Assembly: GCA_032251045.1 (NCBI GenBank) | Contig: JAVVEW010000009.1 | Coordinates: 1-62,990 of the forward strand | Origin: JAVVEW01 sp032251045 | Lineage (GTDB): Bacteria; Pseudomonadota; Gammaproteobacteria; Methylococcales; Methylomonadaceae | Reading direction: 5' to 3' | DNA: 62,990 bases | Shown here: piece by piece, positions 1-7,918 of the stretch | Layout of the letters: each line of letters opens with the position of its first letter | Position numbering within the stretch: position 1 is the first letter of the stretch | The notes under the pieces: model-generated | Told to the model about the DNA's origin: nothing | Seen by the model: the letters and a program-made list of their open reading frames with translations, nothing else | The model's database searches: none | Program-made: the position numbers and the translations under genes

Positions 1-728
1 TGCCACCAAAATTGGTATTCCACCCCCATAAACAGCCGATCATCTTCATTCAGCAAGGCACGCCCCATATCCCAGCGCAATTGCGGCTGCGCCAGAATCC
101 AATCGTTAACCTGAAAACCCAGCTCGTTTTGTCGCCGCCCTGCGTATTCAATATGGCCTTCTAAAGAAAAGGCCTGCGCTACCAGCGTGAACGGCAGCTG
201 CCAGTTTATATCGAACAAAAAACTGTTACTTTCTTGCGGCGCTCCGCCACGCCGCAAGCCGGCGCTGAAGTCAATGGTGGCCATCAAATCAGTATGCAAA
301 AACGCAAACCCAGGTAATGACCAATCCAGACGTAACCCGGGCAATAGTTTAAGTACCTTGGCATCGGCAGCAGCATTGACACCCAACAATATGCCCACAT
401 CCTGTACCGGGCCATAGCCCAGCGGAGTCTCGAACAGCTTGCCAAGGCTTAAGTTGCCATACCATTCGCCATACCAATCATGATCGTTGAAACCATCATC
501 AACGCCATCATCCAGGTAATCGAGAAACAGAAAGTTATCGCCCAGCGCCCAGCCATGTGCGTGCTGCAAGGTTATCACCCGCGTGACGGCGTGTTGGCCG
601 CCAAGAAAATCCGGTGCTTCCAGTTCGCCCAATTGCAAATGCAGTTCGGTCACACTCCAATCAAACGCCCTCGCAGTTGGCGAGGCCAATGCCACCCATA
701 ACAGCAATTTGAGCGCAACTGATTGCAT
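1..728 (-). CDS. Tsx/OmpK-like outer-membrane channel protein, partial (3' end beyond window)
   Basis: Reading the minus strand from an ATG at 728 gives an open frame of 242 codons that runs off the left edge, so the C-terminus is missing. It begins with a signal peptide (MQSVALKLLLWVALASPTARA), followed by short amphipathic beta-strand-like segments. The early motif GDNFLFLDYLDDG resembles the nucleoside-specific channel family (Tsx/OmpK), whose members have an acidic stretch near the N-terminus. Such proteins are about 230-290 residue outer-membrane beta-barrels, so little should be missing. The ATG lies only 5 bases beyond the stop of siaA, so it may be cotranscribed with the sia operon. 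The substrate cannot be told from sequence; the family call rests on general resemblance, not an alignment. Confidence 0.6.
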   Translation of the reverse strand, partial: MQSVALKLLLWVALASPTARAFDWSVTELHLQLGELEAPDFLGGQHAVTRVITLQHAHGWALGDNFLFLDYLDDGVDDGFNDHDWYGEWYGNLSLGKLFETPLGYGPVQDVGILLGVNAAADAKVLKLLPGLRLDWSLPGFAFLHTDLMATIDFSAGLRRGGAPQESNSFLFDINWQLPFTLVAQAFSLEGHIEYAGRRQNELGFQVNDWILAQPQLRWDMGRALLNEDDRLFMGVEYQFWW

Positions 729-733
729 ACTCG

Positions 734-2737
734 TCAATCAGACACAGGCCAACTAAAACCTAACACGGTCACATCATCGCGCTGAACATACGCGGCGCCT
801 TGCCAGGTCTTTAAGCGCTCAGCCAGCACGTTGCCTTGTTCGGCCAAAGGCAACCCGCCAACGGCCTGTAAGGCCTGACTCCAACCGCTATGCCCCAGAC
901 CATAACCCAACGCGCCACCCGCCTGATCCAGATAACCATCGGTAGTCAGATAGTAGCATTGACCGGCACAATGGTCGATGATCGTATCCTGGTAATCACC
1001 GGCACGGCGCGCCACCAAAGCCCGTTTCGCACCCGGTATTTCTTGCACGTGTTGCCCATGACATACGCTCATCGCCAGTTTGGCGCCAGCATAGGTCAGT
1101 TGCAAGGTTTCCAGGTCAAGCACCACCAGCGCCACATCCATATTGGCTGCCAATGCTTTGGGCAAATCGAAATCCTGCAACATCGCACGTAACAAGCTGT
1201 CGGCGACGGTCAGAATTTGCGCCGGCGAGATTAATCCGGCTTCGCGAATCGCATGATCAAAGGCGGCACGCGCCAACATGGTCATCAACGCTCCTGGCAC
1301 GCCATGCCCGGCGCAATCAACAACTCCCAACAACACCCGCTTGCCTTCACTGTGCGCAAAGTAAAAATCGCCACCAACAGTGTCTCTCGGGCGCCACAGG
1401 ACAAAATAGCGCTCGCCAAATAACCGCTGTAAGCTGCTATCGGGCAGAATCGCTCGCTGAATCAAGCTGGCATAATCAATGGAATCATTGATCATTTTAT
1501 TGATCGAGGCAATACGCTGATGACTCGCTTGAAGATCATGCGTACGTTCTTTGACTTTACTTTCAAGCTCCTGAGTATGGCGCTGTATGGTATTGATCAT
1601 GCTACTGAACGCCTTGACCAGGGCACCGATTTCATCATGACCGGCTTTGGGCAAATTAACTTCATAGCACCCGGCGGCAATGGCGCTGGCTGAATGCTGT
1701 AAATGCATCAAGGGCCGAATCAGCACACGCTCCACGGCAAAAATCAATGCAAATACCAACAACGCCAGTGCCGCAGCCGCAGTGACCAGCATCACCCACA
1801 ACACATCAGACTCGATAAATTCGGCGACATTGAGATTCACCGCACTGGCCAGATACCAGTCAAGTTCAGGGATATAGGCGACCGCCAGCAACTGTTGTGC
1901 TTCCTCCAACGTTACATTGACCAGCGTAATCTGTTCTGGCTGTTGATAGCTGAGTCGTAATGCCGCCAAAACGGTCTCGGCCTGCTCAGGCTTGACAAAC
2001 CGGGTCAGTTTTAGATCAGGATTGCCCACGCCGGCGCCCGCACCTAAGGCAATTTTTGCTTGATCGGGATGCGCCTGAATTTGCCCATCCGCAGTCAGGA
2101 TCATCGGTGTCACGCCTTTTTCACTGCTTTCGATCAGCTGCGTGACAAAGCGGGTTAAATCCATACCCGTGCCGGCCAGGCCAATGATTTGCCCTTCAGC
2201 ACGCACCGGGACATTCAGCCAAACTCGGCTGGTATTCAAATGCGTATCAATATTGACATTGATGTTGTACGCACTGTCGCTGTCAATAATATTGAAATAC
2301 CAGGTGTTTTCGGAATTGTTCGGGGTTAGTTGATAGCGCGGCTCCGCACTGAAGGGGTGGTCTTGTTGTTGATAGTAATAGTTAAGGCTGCGCTGATGAA
2401 TCAAAAACCAGGCATGATCTTGAAAGGCACGCTGAAAATTGTCGGCTTCCTGGAAAAAACGTTGCTTAGCTACAGGATCCGCCTCATTCAACAACCATTC
2501 ACGGGTGACAATGGATTCCGCCAGGCGCTGACTTAAGGCCAGCTCGCGCAATACCGGGGCCAGCATTGTTTGCCGACTCAATGCCACTTGATTGCGGGCA
2601 TAGGCTTTGCCCAAGGAAGTTTGTACCGATTGCAGCACTTGATAGCCAATCACCAGCGCCGGCAATAAGGCCAGCAAAACAGCCAGTCCTAGCGCAAATA
2701 AGGCTTTGCTACGCAAACCTAGATGATTCCAGCTCAT
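734..2737 (-). CDS. siaA: SiaA-like membrane sensor phosphatase (Cache-HAMP-PP2C/SpoIIE)
   Basis: 667 residues. A first membrane helix (about 12-32) is followed by a large periplasmic Cache-like sensor domain (33-305), a second helix (311-335), a HAMP linker (336-388), a short coiled coil and a C-terminal PP2C/SpoIIE phosphatase domain (about 420-665). Metal-binding aspartates are visible in GGDFYF (D457), VVDCAGHG (D474) and TTDGYLD. In Pseudomonas aeruginosa the equivalent SiaA dephosphorylates SiaC and so switches on the cyclase SiaD. Here the gene is last of the sia genes, 78 bases after siaD, on the same strand as siaC and siaB. The signal it senses is unknown. The family call is strong from architecture and neighbours together. 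Confidence 0.85.
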   Translation of the reverse strand: MSWNHLGLRSKALFALGLAVLLALLPALVIGYQVLQSVQTSLGKAYARNQVALSRQTMLAPVLRELALSQRLAESIVTREWLLNEADPVAKQRFFQEADNFQRAFQDHAWFLIHQRSLNYYYQQQDHPFSAEPRYQLTPNNSENTWYFNIIDSDSAYNINVNIDTHLNTSRVWLNVPVRAEGQIIGLAGTGMDLTRFVTQLIESSEKGVTPMILTADGQIQAHPDQAKIALGAGAGVGNPDLKLTRFVKPEQAETVLAALRLSYQQPEQITLVNVTLEEAQQLLAVAYIPELDWYLASAVNLNVAEFIESDVLWVMLVTAAAALALLVFALIFAVERVLIRPLMHLQHSASAIAAGCYEVNLPKAGHDEIGALVKAFSSMINTIQRHTQELESKVKERTHDLQASHQRIASINKMINDSIDYASLIQRAILPDSSLQRLFGERYFVLWRPRDTVGGDFYFAHSEGKRVLLGVVDCAGHGVPGALMTMLARAAFDHAIREAGLISPAQILTVADSLLRAMLQDFDLPKALAANMDVALVVLDLETLQLTYAGAKLAMSVCHGQHVQEIPGAKRALVARRAGDYQDTIIDHCAGQCYYLTTDGYLDQAGGALGYGLGHSGWSQALQAVGGLPLAEQGNVLAERLKTWQGAAYVQRDDVTVLGFSWPVSD

Positions 2738-2815
2738 AATGGCAACTCTGAAAGTTAAAGCCTACCTGGGCATACTCGTCAAGGTCTGCCGTATGTGGCA
2801 AAGACGGACGACGAT

Positions 2816-3649
2816 TTATGCCGCGCTAACCACGCACGCTCGGCCTTGGTTTTTGGCTTGATACATGGCGTTATCAGCCCGGCGTATGGTTTCTTCAAAC
2901 GACTCGCCCAGCTGATACGTAGCAATACCGGCGCTGAAACTGAGCGACGCCGGTTGTGGTTGGTCAGTTTGGCTGGCTAACGCTAACGATTTGCCATAAT
3001 GCCAGTCTCTCGACTGAACATGAGCCAACATCCGTTTGCCAATTTCTGCCGCCTCGGGCAAGATGACATCCGGCAGAAGCAGCAAAAACTCTTCACCCCC
3101 CCAGCGCCCACAAATATCAAATGTACGTAGACGCGCTGTCAGCAACTGAGCCATTTCACACAATACCTGATCGCCGGTCTCATGACCGTAATAATCATTA
3201 AATAGCTTAAAGTAATCTAAATCCAGCAACATGACAGAATAACGCCGTCCTTGCCGGTTCGCCAACGCCGTCAATTGCTTGATACGGGTCATCAGATAGC
3301 GTCGATTCGGCAGGTCGGTTAAGGGGTCGTGCGTGGAAATGTGTTGCAACTGTTCGTTCAGCTGAATGATATCTTTTTGATAAAGATCAGAAATATGGGC
3401 GATTTTTTCCAGCCGCTTGATGTGCCGCTCATAGCGTTTGTACAATGTCTGCTGATCGCCTTTAATCAGGCTATCGAAACCATCGGCAATTTTTAACAAC
3501 TTGTCCAGCCGCTGCTCTTGTTGGCGGTTTTTTTGGTAAAGCTGACTGACAATCGGCAACAACGGATTATCCCGCAAGGCCGGGTCTTTTAACAGGCGCT
3601 CCAGTTCCTGCTGTGTTGTGTCGTCCTCATTGAAAGGAATGTCATTCAT
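2816..3649 (-). CDS. siaD: SiaD-like GGDEF diguanylate cyclase
   Basis: Soluble protein of about 277 residues that makes the second messenger c-di-GMP from GTP. The N-terminal half (to about residue 105) is helical and probably coiled-coil, the part expected to bind SiaC. The C-terminal GGDEF domain has an intact GGEEF active-site motif, and the inhibitory I-site RTFD stands exactly five residues before it, so product inhibition is expected. The frame is open five codons further upstream (to 3664), but the ATG at 3649 overlaps the siaC stop as ATGA and has an AAGG ribosome site four bases ahead, so I chose it. Translational coupling to siaC fits a regulator-enzyme pair. Confidence 0.88.
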   Translation of the reverse strand: MNDIPFNEDDTTQQELERLLKDPALRDNPLLPIVSQLYQKNRQQEQRLDKLLKIADGFDSLIKGDQQTLYKRYERHIKRLEKIAHISDLYQKDIIQLNEQLQHISTHDPLTDLPNRRYLMTRIKQLTALANRQGRRYSVMLLDLDYFKLFNDYYGHETGDQVLCEMAQLLTARLRTFDICGRWGGEEFLLLLPDVILPEAAEIGKRMLAHVQSRDWHYGKSLALASQTDQPQPASLSFSAGIATYQLGESFEETIRRADNAMYQAKNQGRACVVSAA

Positions 3650-4050
3650 GCGCCTTGATCGCATGCGTCGTTAATTTTTTTAATTTCAAATATAAAGCTG
3701 CAATCTTCCTGAAATTCCTCGATCATCTCCACCACCCGTTCGTTACGCGAATCATAAAACCAAGCAACCTGAACCTTTCGCCCCTGCTGAAACGCTTCTT
3801 CCATAAGATCGAAAATATCCATCATGGCCTTGACACTACTGGTGTTCATATATGCGATATTTAACTCCAGCGTCAGCGCCTCGGTGTTCGTTTCCAGGAA
3901 GGCTTCAATCCATTCGATTAACGGCGCGAAAAACTCAAAAGAATTTTCCGGATAGGAATCGCCCATCATACGGAACAGGCCGGTGACCGGGTCGGCCTGA
4001 ACGGCTGGGGTATTTTTGGTTTGTTCTTGATCTAGTGTCGCTAATACCAT
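3646..4050 (-). CDS. siaC: SiaC-like phospho-switch protein (DUF1987)
   Basis: 134 residues of the DUF1987 family. In P. aeruginosa, SiaC is phosphorylated by SiaB and dephosphorylated by SiaA. The unphosphorylated form binds and activates SiaD, promoting aggregation. The sequence keeps the motif YMNTSS (residues 68-72 region); T70 aligns in position with the reported phospho-threonine (Thr68) of Pseudomonas SiaC, which I take from knowledge of that system. The fold resembles STAS anti-sigma-factor antagonists. The gene lies 21 bases after siaB and overlaps siaD by four bases. Confidence 0.87.
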   Translation of the reverse strand: MVLATLDQEQTKNTPAVQADPVTGLFRMMGDSYPENSFEFFAPLIEWIEAFLETNTEALTLELNIAYMNTSSVKAMMDIFDLMEEAFQQGRKVQVAWFYDSRNERVVEMIEEFQEDCSFIFEIKKINDACDQGA

Positions 4051-4071
4051 GGTTTTTAATTCAGATTGAGG

Positions 4072-4614
4072 TTACAACGTGGCCAGGATACTGAGAAATG
4101 CCTTACCAGCATCGCTAGGCACCAGCTCGCAGGCCAGTGGCTGGGTGGATTTACGACAAACATCAATCAACCCCAAGCCAGCACCTGTTCGGGCATGCTG
4201 TTCACGCGGTTGGCGCAGCTGTTGTTTGTAGCGTTGTTTCAGTTCAGTTTTGTCTAATTGCGCCAGCTCCTGAATCCTGAGGCGCATCCGCTCGCCATCT
4301 TCAGGTTCAATCATATTACCCGCCAGAACCTGATAGCCTTGGTTTTTTCCGCGTCCCACAACGACTGTCGCCAGGCTTTGCGCTTCATCGTAACCACGCG
4401 CACGCACATAGTGACTGATGTTTTGTGTCAGCTCGATATAAACAGCAAACACATCCATGGACAACGATGGGGATGCTAAATCCGAATGCAGATAATTCTT
4501 CAGTGCTTGACCAAGCTCCTGAATCAATCCGCTGGATATCGGGCCGTTAAAACACAGCAAAATACGCTTGTCGATAAACTGCGAGCGCAACGATAAGAGG
4601 TTGATATCTTGCAT
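4072..4614 (-). CDS. siaB: SiaB-like protein kinase (HATPase fold)
   Basis: About 180 residues with a GHKL-type ATPase layout: an N-box ELTQNISHY in the middle and a glycine-rich lid GAGLGLIDV near the C-terminus. This matches SiaB, the kinase that phosphorylates SiaC and so holds the diguanylate cyclase off. It is the first gene of the sia operon; siaC follows 21 bases later. The start is uncertain: the frame continues to a TTG at 4638, but an ATG at 4614 (MQDINLL) is the better codon; neither has a strong ribosome site. Promoter sequence lies directly upstream at 4658-4674. Confidence 0.82.
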   Translation of the reverse strand: MQDINLLSLRSQFIDKRILLCFNGPISSGLIQELGQALKNYLHSDLASPSLSMDVFAVYIELTQNISHYVRARGYDEAQSLATVVVGRGKNQGYQVLAGNMIEPEDGERMRLRIQELAQLDKTELKQRYKQQLRQPREQHARTGAGLGLIDVCRKSTQPLACELVPSDAGKAFLSILATL

Positions 4615-4657
4615 CTGTGATGGCCTGACAACCGGCAAATATATGCTTGAAATGCCC

Positions 4658-4674
4658 TACAGTATAACACTGTA
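4658..4674 (-). promoter_or_regulatory. Extended -10 promoter within a dyad, upstream of siaB
   Basis: On the minus strand the sequence TGTTATACT (4669 down to 4661) is an extended -10 box (TG-N-TATACT, 5 of 6 to consensus). It sits inside an exact inverted repeat TACAGT-N5-ACTGTA (4658-4674). No good -35 box is seen 17 bases upstream, which is normal for extended -10 promoters. Transcription would begin near 4654, about 16-40 bases before siaB. The dyad covers the -10, so a bound protein would block polymerase. Sequence is seen; function is inferred. Confidence 0.5.
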
Positions 4675-5039
4675 CCTGAATCAGGACGCATCTATCCATC
4701 AAGGTACAGCCTTGTTCACTATGACCGCCTGGCCCGGGCAATCACGCGATGCAGGCCTTGTGCATTTGTTCTTTAACAACTAAAAATCGCAACACCTTGA
4801 CGATAACTGTGACTTTGGCCACGCTTTCATCAATTGCCGCCTTCTCTGACTCAGCGCCGGATCAGATTTAGTCTACAATAAAGCCTTAATCAACCTTTAT
4901 AGATAACCTGATGCGTGGGCGCTTGGCTCGGCATTTTAACTTGCGCGCCGCAGCGGGCTGCGAATTCCAGCGCATCCGCCCTTATTAGCAATTGTTAAGG
5001 TTACCGAACACTGTTAAGCGACTGCCTAAGGCCTAACCC
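4675..5039. other. Intergenic region between sia operon and dynamin gene
   Basis: About 365 bases between divergent genes. I find no credible gene: open frames here are short, lack ribosome sites and have no recognisable product. The stretch should hold the promoter of the dynamin-like gene; AT-rich sequence lies at about 4865-4905, but no clear -35/-10 pair stands out. Confidence 0.4.
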
Positions 5040-6992
5040 ATGAGTATTCCTGAATTCAAAACCCATCTTGACAGCTACGCACAATGGCGCGGCAAACTCA
5101 TCGACGCGGTGGAAATGTATCGTGAGTGGCGGCAGCGCTACGACATGAGCGACCCACAAACCACACAAACCCTGCTCAACATTATCGATGGCTTGAATAA
5201 GGATCACATCACGCTTGCATTCGTTGGTGAATTTTCGCGCGGCAAGACAGAATTGATCAACGCTTTATTTTTCGGCGATTCCGGACTCCGCTTACTCCCA
5301 TCGACGCCGGGACGCACCACCATGTGCCCGACCGAAATTTTCTATGACAGCCAGCGTGGCAACGCCATCTATTTACTGGACATCGACACGCGACTGGAAG
5401 ACAAGTCACTCGCCGAATACAAGCAGAATCTCAGTCTCTGGCAACACCACGCACTGGCGCTTGACACGCCTGAACAAATGCAAGAAGCCTTCAAGCAGCT
5501 GGTCGCGACCAAGCCCGTCCCACTGGCCGTAGCCAAAGACCTGGGTTTATGGAGTGCGCAAGACGATGCAGACAACGCAGGCAACCTGCCTGAAGCGGTA
5601 AATGTTCCTTGCTGGCGTCACGCCATGATCAGCTTTGCGCACCCGCTTTTGCAACAGGGCCTGGTGGTGCTGGACACCCCGGGGCTGAATGCCTTGGGTA
5701 CCGAACCGGAACTCACGTTAAGCATGTTACCCAGCGCCCACGCCATTATCTTCGTGCTCGCCGCTGACACGGGCGTCACCAAAAGTGACCTGGATATCTG
5801 GATTCAGCATGTACGCGGCACCGATGATCGTCACCACCAAGGTTTAGCAGTGGTACTGAACAAGATTGACGCCATGTGGGATGACCTGACCGGGCAAGAG
5901 GGCTATCAGGAAGCCATCAGGTCACAAATCAACAGCTGCGCGACCACTCTGAAGATTCAACCTGAGCGTATCTTTCCCGCATCCGCCAAGCAAGCGCTAC
6001 TGGGCAAAGTCAAAGATGATTCGGCACTGCTGGAACAAAGCCAGATCAACGGCCTGATCACTTACCTGTCAGAACAAATACTGATGGAAAAACAACAGAT
6101 TCTGGCGCGAAGCATGGAGCAAAAAATGGGCTTTTTATTGTCCGGCTCACTGGAGCTGACTAACCATCAGCTCCGTAACATTGAAAAGAATCTGGAAGAA
6201 TTCCACTCCATGGATTTTCAGAACCAGGACATGATCAAAAAGCTGATGACCGAAACTCGCGATCAACAGCAACACTATCTTGCTAATGTCGAAAGCTTTC
6301 AAGCCAGCCGCAAAATTTTTACCATACAAGCTAAAATGCTGATTGAAGCCCTTGCACCTGAACGCATCGACCCGATTGTCAGCGAGGCTCGCAAAAACAT
6401 GGCTGCGAGCCTGACCACTTATGGCATGAAGCAGAACATGCGGAAATTGTTCGACGACTTACGCGACGTACTGCAAAATGCTGTTGAAACCACCAACGAA
6501 ACCCGCCGCCTGATCAAAGCCATTCACCGAAAATTTCATGATGAACATGGCTTTAAGGAAGTTGAGCCGAATCTGTTCTCGATCAAAGCCTATCAATTTG
6601 AGCTGGAACAGATTTTTGAGCAAGGCGATGCCTTCCGTAACAGCACCCGCACCACAATGACTGAACAAAGTGTGGTTATTCGTAAGCTGTACAGTACGCT
6701 CATTTACCGGGCGCGCAAAGTTTTGAAACAAGCACACCATGATGCGCTGACCTGGAACAATAGCGTATTGACGCCATTGATGCATCAAATTAAAGACTAC
6801 AAGAAACAAATTGAATCTCGGCTCACCATGCTACGCAAAATCGATGAATCGACTGGCAGTGTTGCCGAACAAATCGCAGAACTGGAAGCCAAGCTCGAAC
6901 CGCTTAAAAAACAACGCCACGAGCTGAATACCCTGATCAGCGCCATGAATATTGACTTGGAAAACCTCGCCAAAAACAACGCGGATGGGTAA
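5040..6992 (+). CDS. Dynamin-like GTPase
   Basis: 650 residues. The GTPase domain shows G1 GEFSRGKT (63-70), a conserved G2-like threonine region (GRTTMCP, about 91-97), G3 DTPG (212-215) and G4 NKID (274-277). After residue 340 the protein is almost wholly helical, ending in a coiled coil (about 580-645). This is the layout of bacterial dynamin-like proteins, large GTPases that tubulate or fuse membranes. There is no second GTPase-dynamin gene alongside, as found for some two-component bacterial dynamins. Bacterial members are linked to membrane stress, vesicle formation or phage defence; which applies here is not visible. It is flanked by unrelated genes and appears to be a single-gene unit. 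Confidence 0.85.
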   Translation: MSIPEFKTHLDSYAQWRGKLIDAVEMYREWRQRYDMSDPQTTQTLLNIIDGLNKDHITLAFVGEFSRGKTELINALFFGDSGLRLLPSTPGRTTMCPTEIFYDSQRGNAIYLLDIDTRLEDKSLAEYKQNLSLWQHHALALDTPEQMQEAFKQLVATKPVPLAVAKDLGLWSAQDDADNAGNLPEAVNVPCWRHAMISFAHPLLQQGLVVLDTPGLNALGTEPELTLSMLPSAHAIIFVLAADTGVTKSDLDIWIQHVRGTDDRHHQGLAVVLNKIDAMWDDLTGQEGYQEAIRSQINSCATTLKIQPERIFPASAKQALLGKVKDDSALLEQSQINGLITYLSEQILMEKQQILARSMEQKMGFLLSGSLELTNHQLRNIEKNLEEFHSMDFQNQDMIKKLMTETRDQQQHYLANVESFQASRKIFTIQAKMLIEALAPERIDPIVSEARKNMAASLTTYGMKQNMRKLFDDLRDVLQNAVETTNETRRLIKAIHRKFHDEHGFKEVEPNLFSIKAYQFELEQIFEQGDAFRNSTRTTMTEQSVVIRKLYSTLIYRARKVLKQAHHDALTWNNSVLTPLMHQIKDYKKQIESRLTMLRKIDESTGSVAEQIAELEAKLEPLKKQRHELNTLISAMNIDLENLAKNNADG

Positions 6993-7061
6993 ATAGACAG
7001 CCATTCACAGCACCATCATGTCATCTACTGGCGCTAGGAGGCTGTTATTCCGTTATTTGAT

Positions 7062-7640
7062 TCACCAAGCTTTAGGACGAAATGCCAGGGAATTGACGAC
7101 AGCCGCTGAATCGCCGGTAGCCCGAATACTGAATAAGCCACGACTTTGCACCATCGCTTCAGCACCTGCAACTGCGGTAAGCCAAGCCATACCACCATAA
7201 ATTGTATTGTGGGCATAGCGCGGCAACCATTGCTTGATCCGATCAAGCTTATGCACGAATTGCTTGACATCATTCGGTCGTAAAGTGGTTTTGACCTCGA
7301 TAACCACCAGCTCATGACCATTATGCGCCACGATATCAAATTCAAAATTGCCACCATCGGCGCGCCGCCCGTTTAAGCGTGTAGTCGTGTCGCTGATAGC
7401 GATACCGCGCCGATTCAAAATCGAGACCAGCCCCCCTTCCACCAAAGACTCCATCAAACGCCTCCACTGGCTGGTAAAAAGAGCCTCTAATTTTTGCAGC
7501 GTACGGTCAGATTCCTGAGATTTTCGGTCAGTTTCTTTGAATTGACGATCCGTTTCCTTAAATTGAAGCTCTGTTTCTTCAAACCGGCGCGCTACTTCCC
7601 GAAATTATGCCCATACCTCATCTTGTGTTGTAGAAATCAT
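7062..7640 (-). pseudogene. DUF3782-type nuclease-fold protein interrupted by a premature stop
   Basis: The minus strand from ATG 7640 gives MISTTQDEVWA, then an in-frame TAA at 7607-7605 (codon 12), then an unbroken 181-codon frame to 7062. The continuation is FREVARRFEETELQ, then near-repeats of QFKETDR, then a globular C-terminal domain with EFDIVAHNG and VVIEVKTTL, a PD-(D/E)XK nuclease-like core (D-x-n-ExK). A single change from CAA (Gln) to TAA would explain it. The next good start is an ATG at 7457, which would leave only the nuclease-like domain (131 residues). Proteins of this kind (DUF3782 and relatives) pair a degenerate coiled coil with this domain; their role is unknown. A sequencing error is an alternative. 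Confidence 0.7.
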
Positions 7641-7864
7641 TACAGCACTCCCTTAGGTTATTAACCCCAACAATCAGAAAAAAACGGCATGAGCGGTCTT
7701 AGTGCCCCCTAACTGACTGCGGCTATGGCAAGCGCCTGTTAATCTAGCGCGATCTCCATACCGCCACGGATACTGCTCCTAAGCGCTACCTGATACTTAA
7801 GTCGGGCAATCCTAAACCAGTGACTTAATGCCCTGCAGGAATAACTGCACGATGACACCGAGCT

Positions 7865-7893
7865 TTAATAAGCGCCGTTTTGCGTTATATAAT
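7865..7893 (+). promoter_or_regulatory. Candidate sigma-70 promoter of the aminotransferase gene
   Basis: A perfect -10 hexamer TATAAT lies at 7888-7893, 25 bases before the preferred ATG at 7919. The matching -35 position (7865-7870, TTAATA) is weak. The TTG at 7880 that would extend the reading frame upstream falls inside this promoter, another reason to prefer the ATG at 7919. Confidence 0.5.
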
Positions 7894-7918
7894 GGCGATT
7901 TTTAGCGTAAAAGCCCTT

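Noticed and set aside
4568..4783. 71-residue plus-strand frame across the siaB start
   Set aside because: Overlaps siaB antisense and the promoter dyad; no family or ribosome site.
7062..7457. 131-residue frame as a full gene
   Set aside because: The coding frame continues upstream to a normal start (7640) except for one stop codon, so this is better seen as part of a broken gene.
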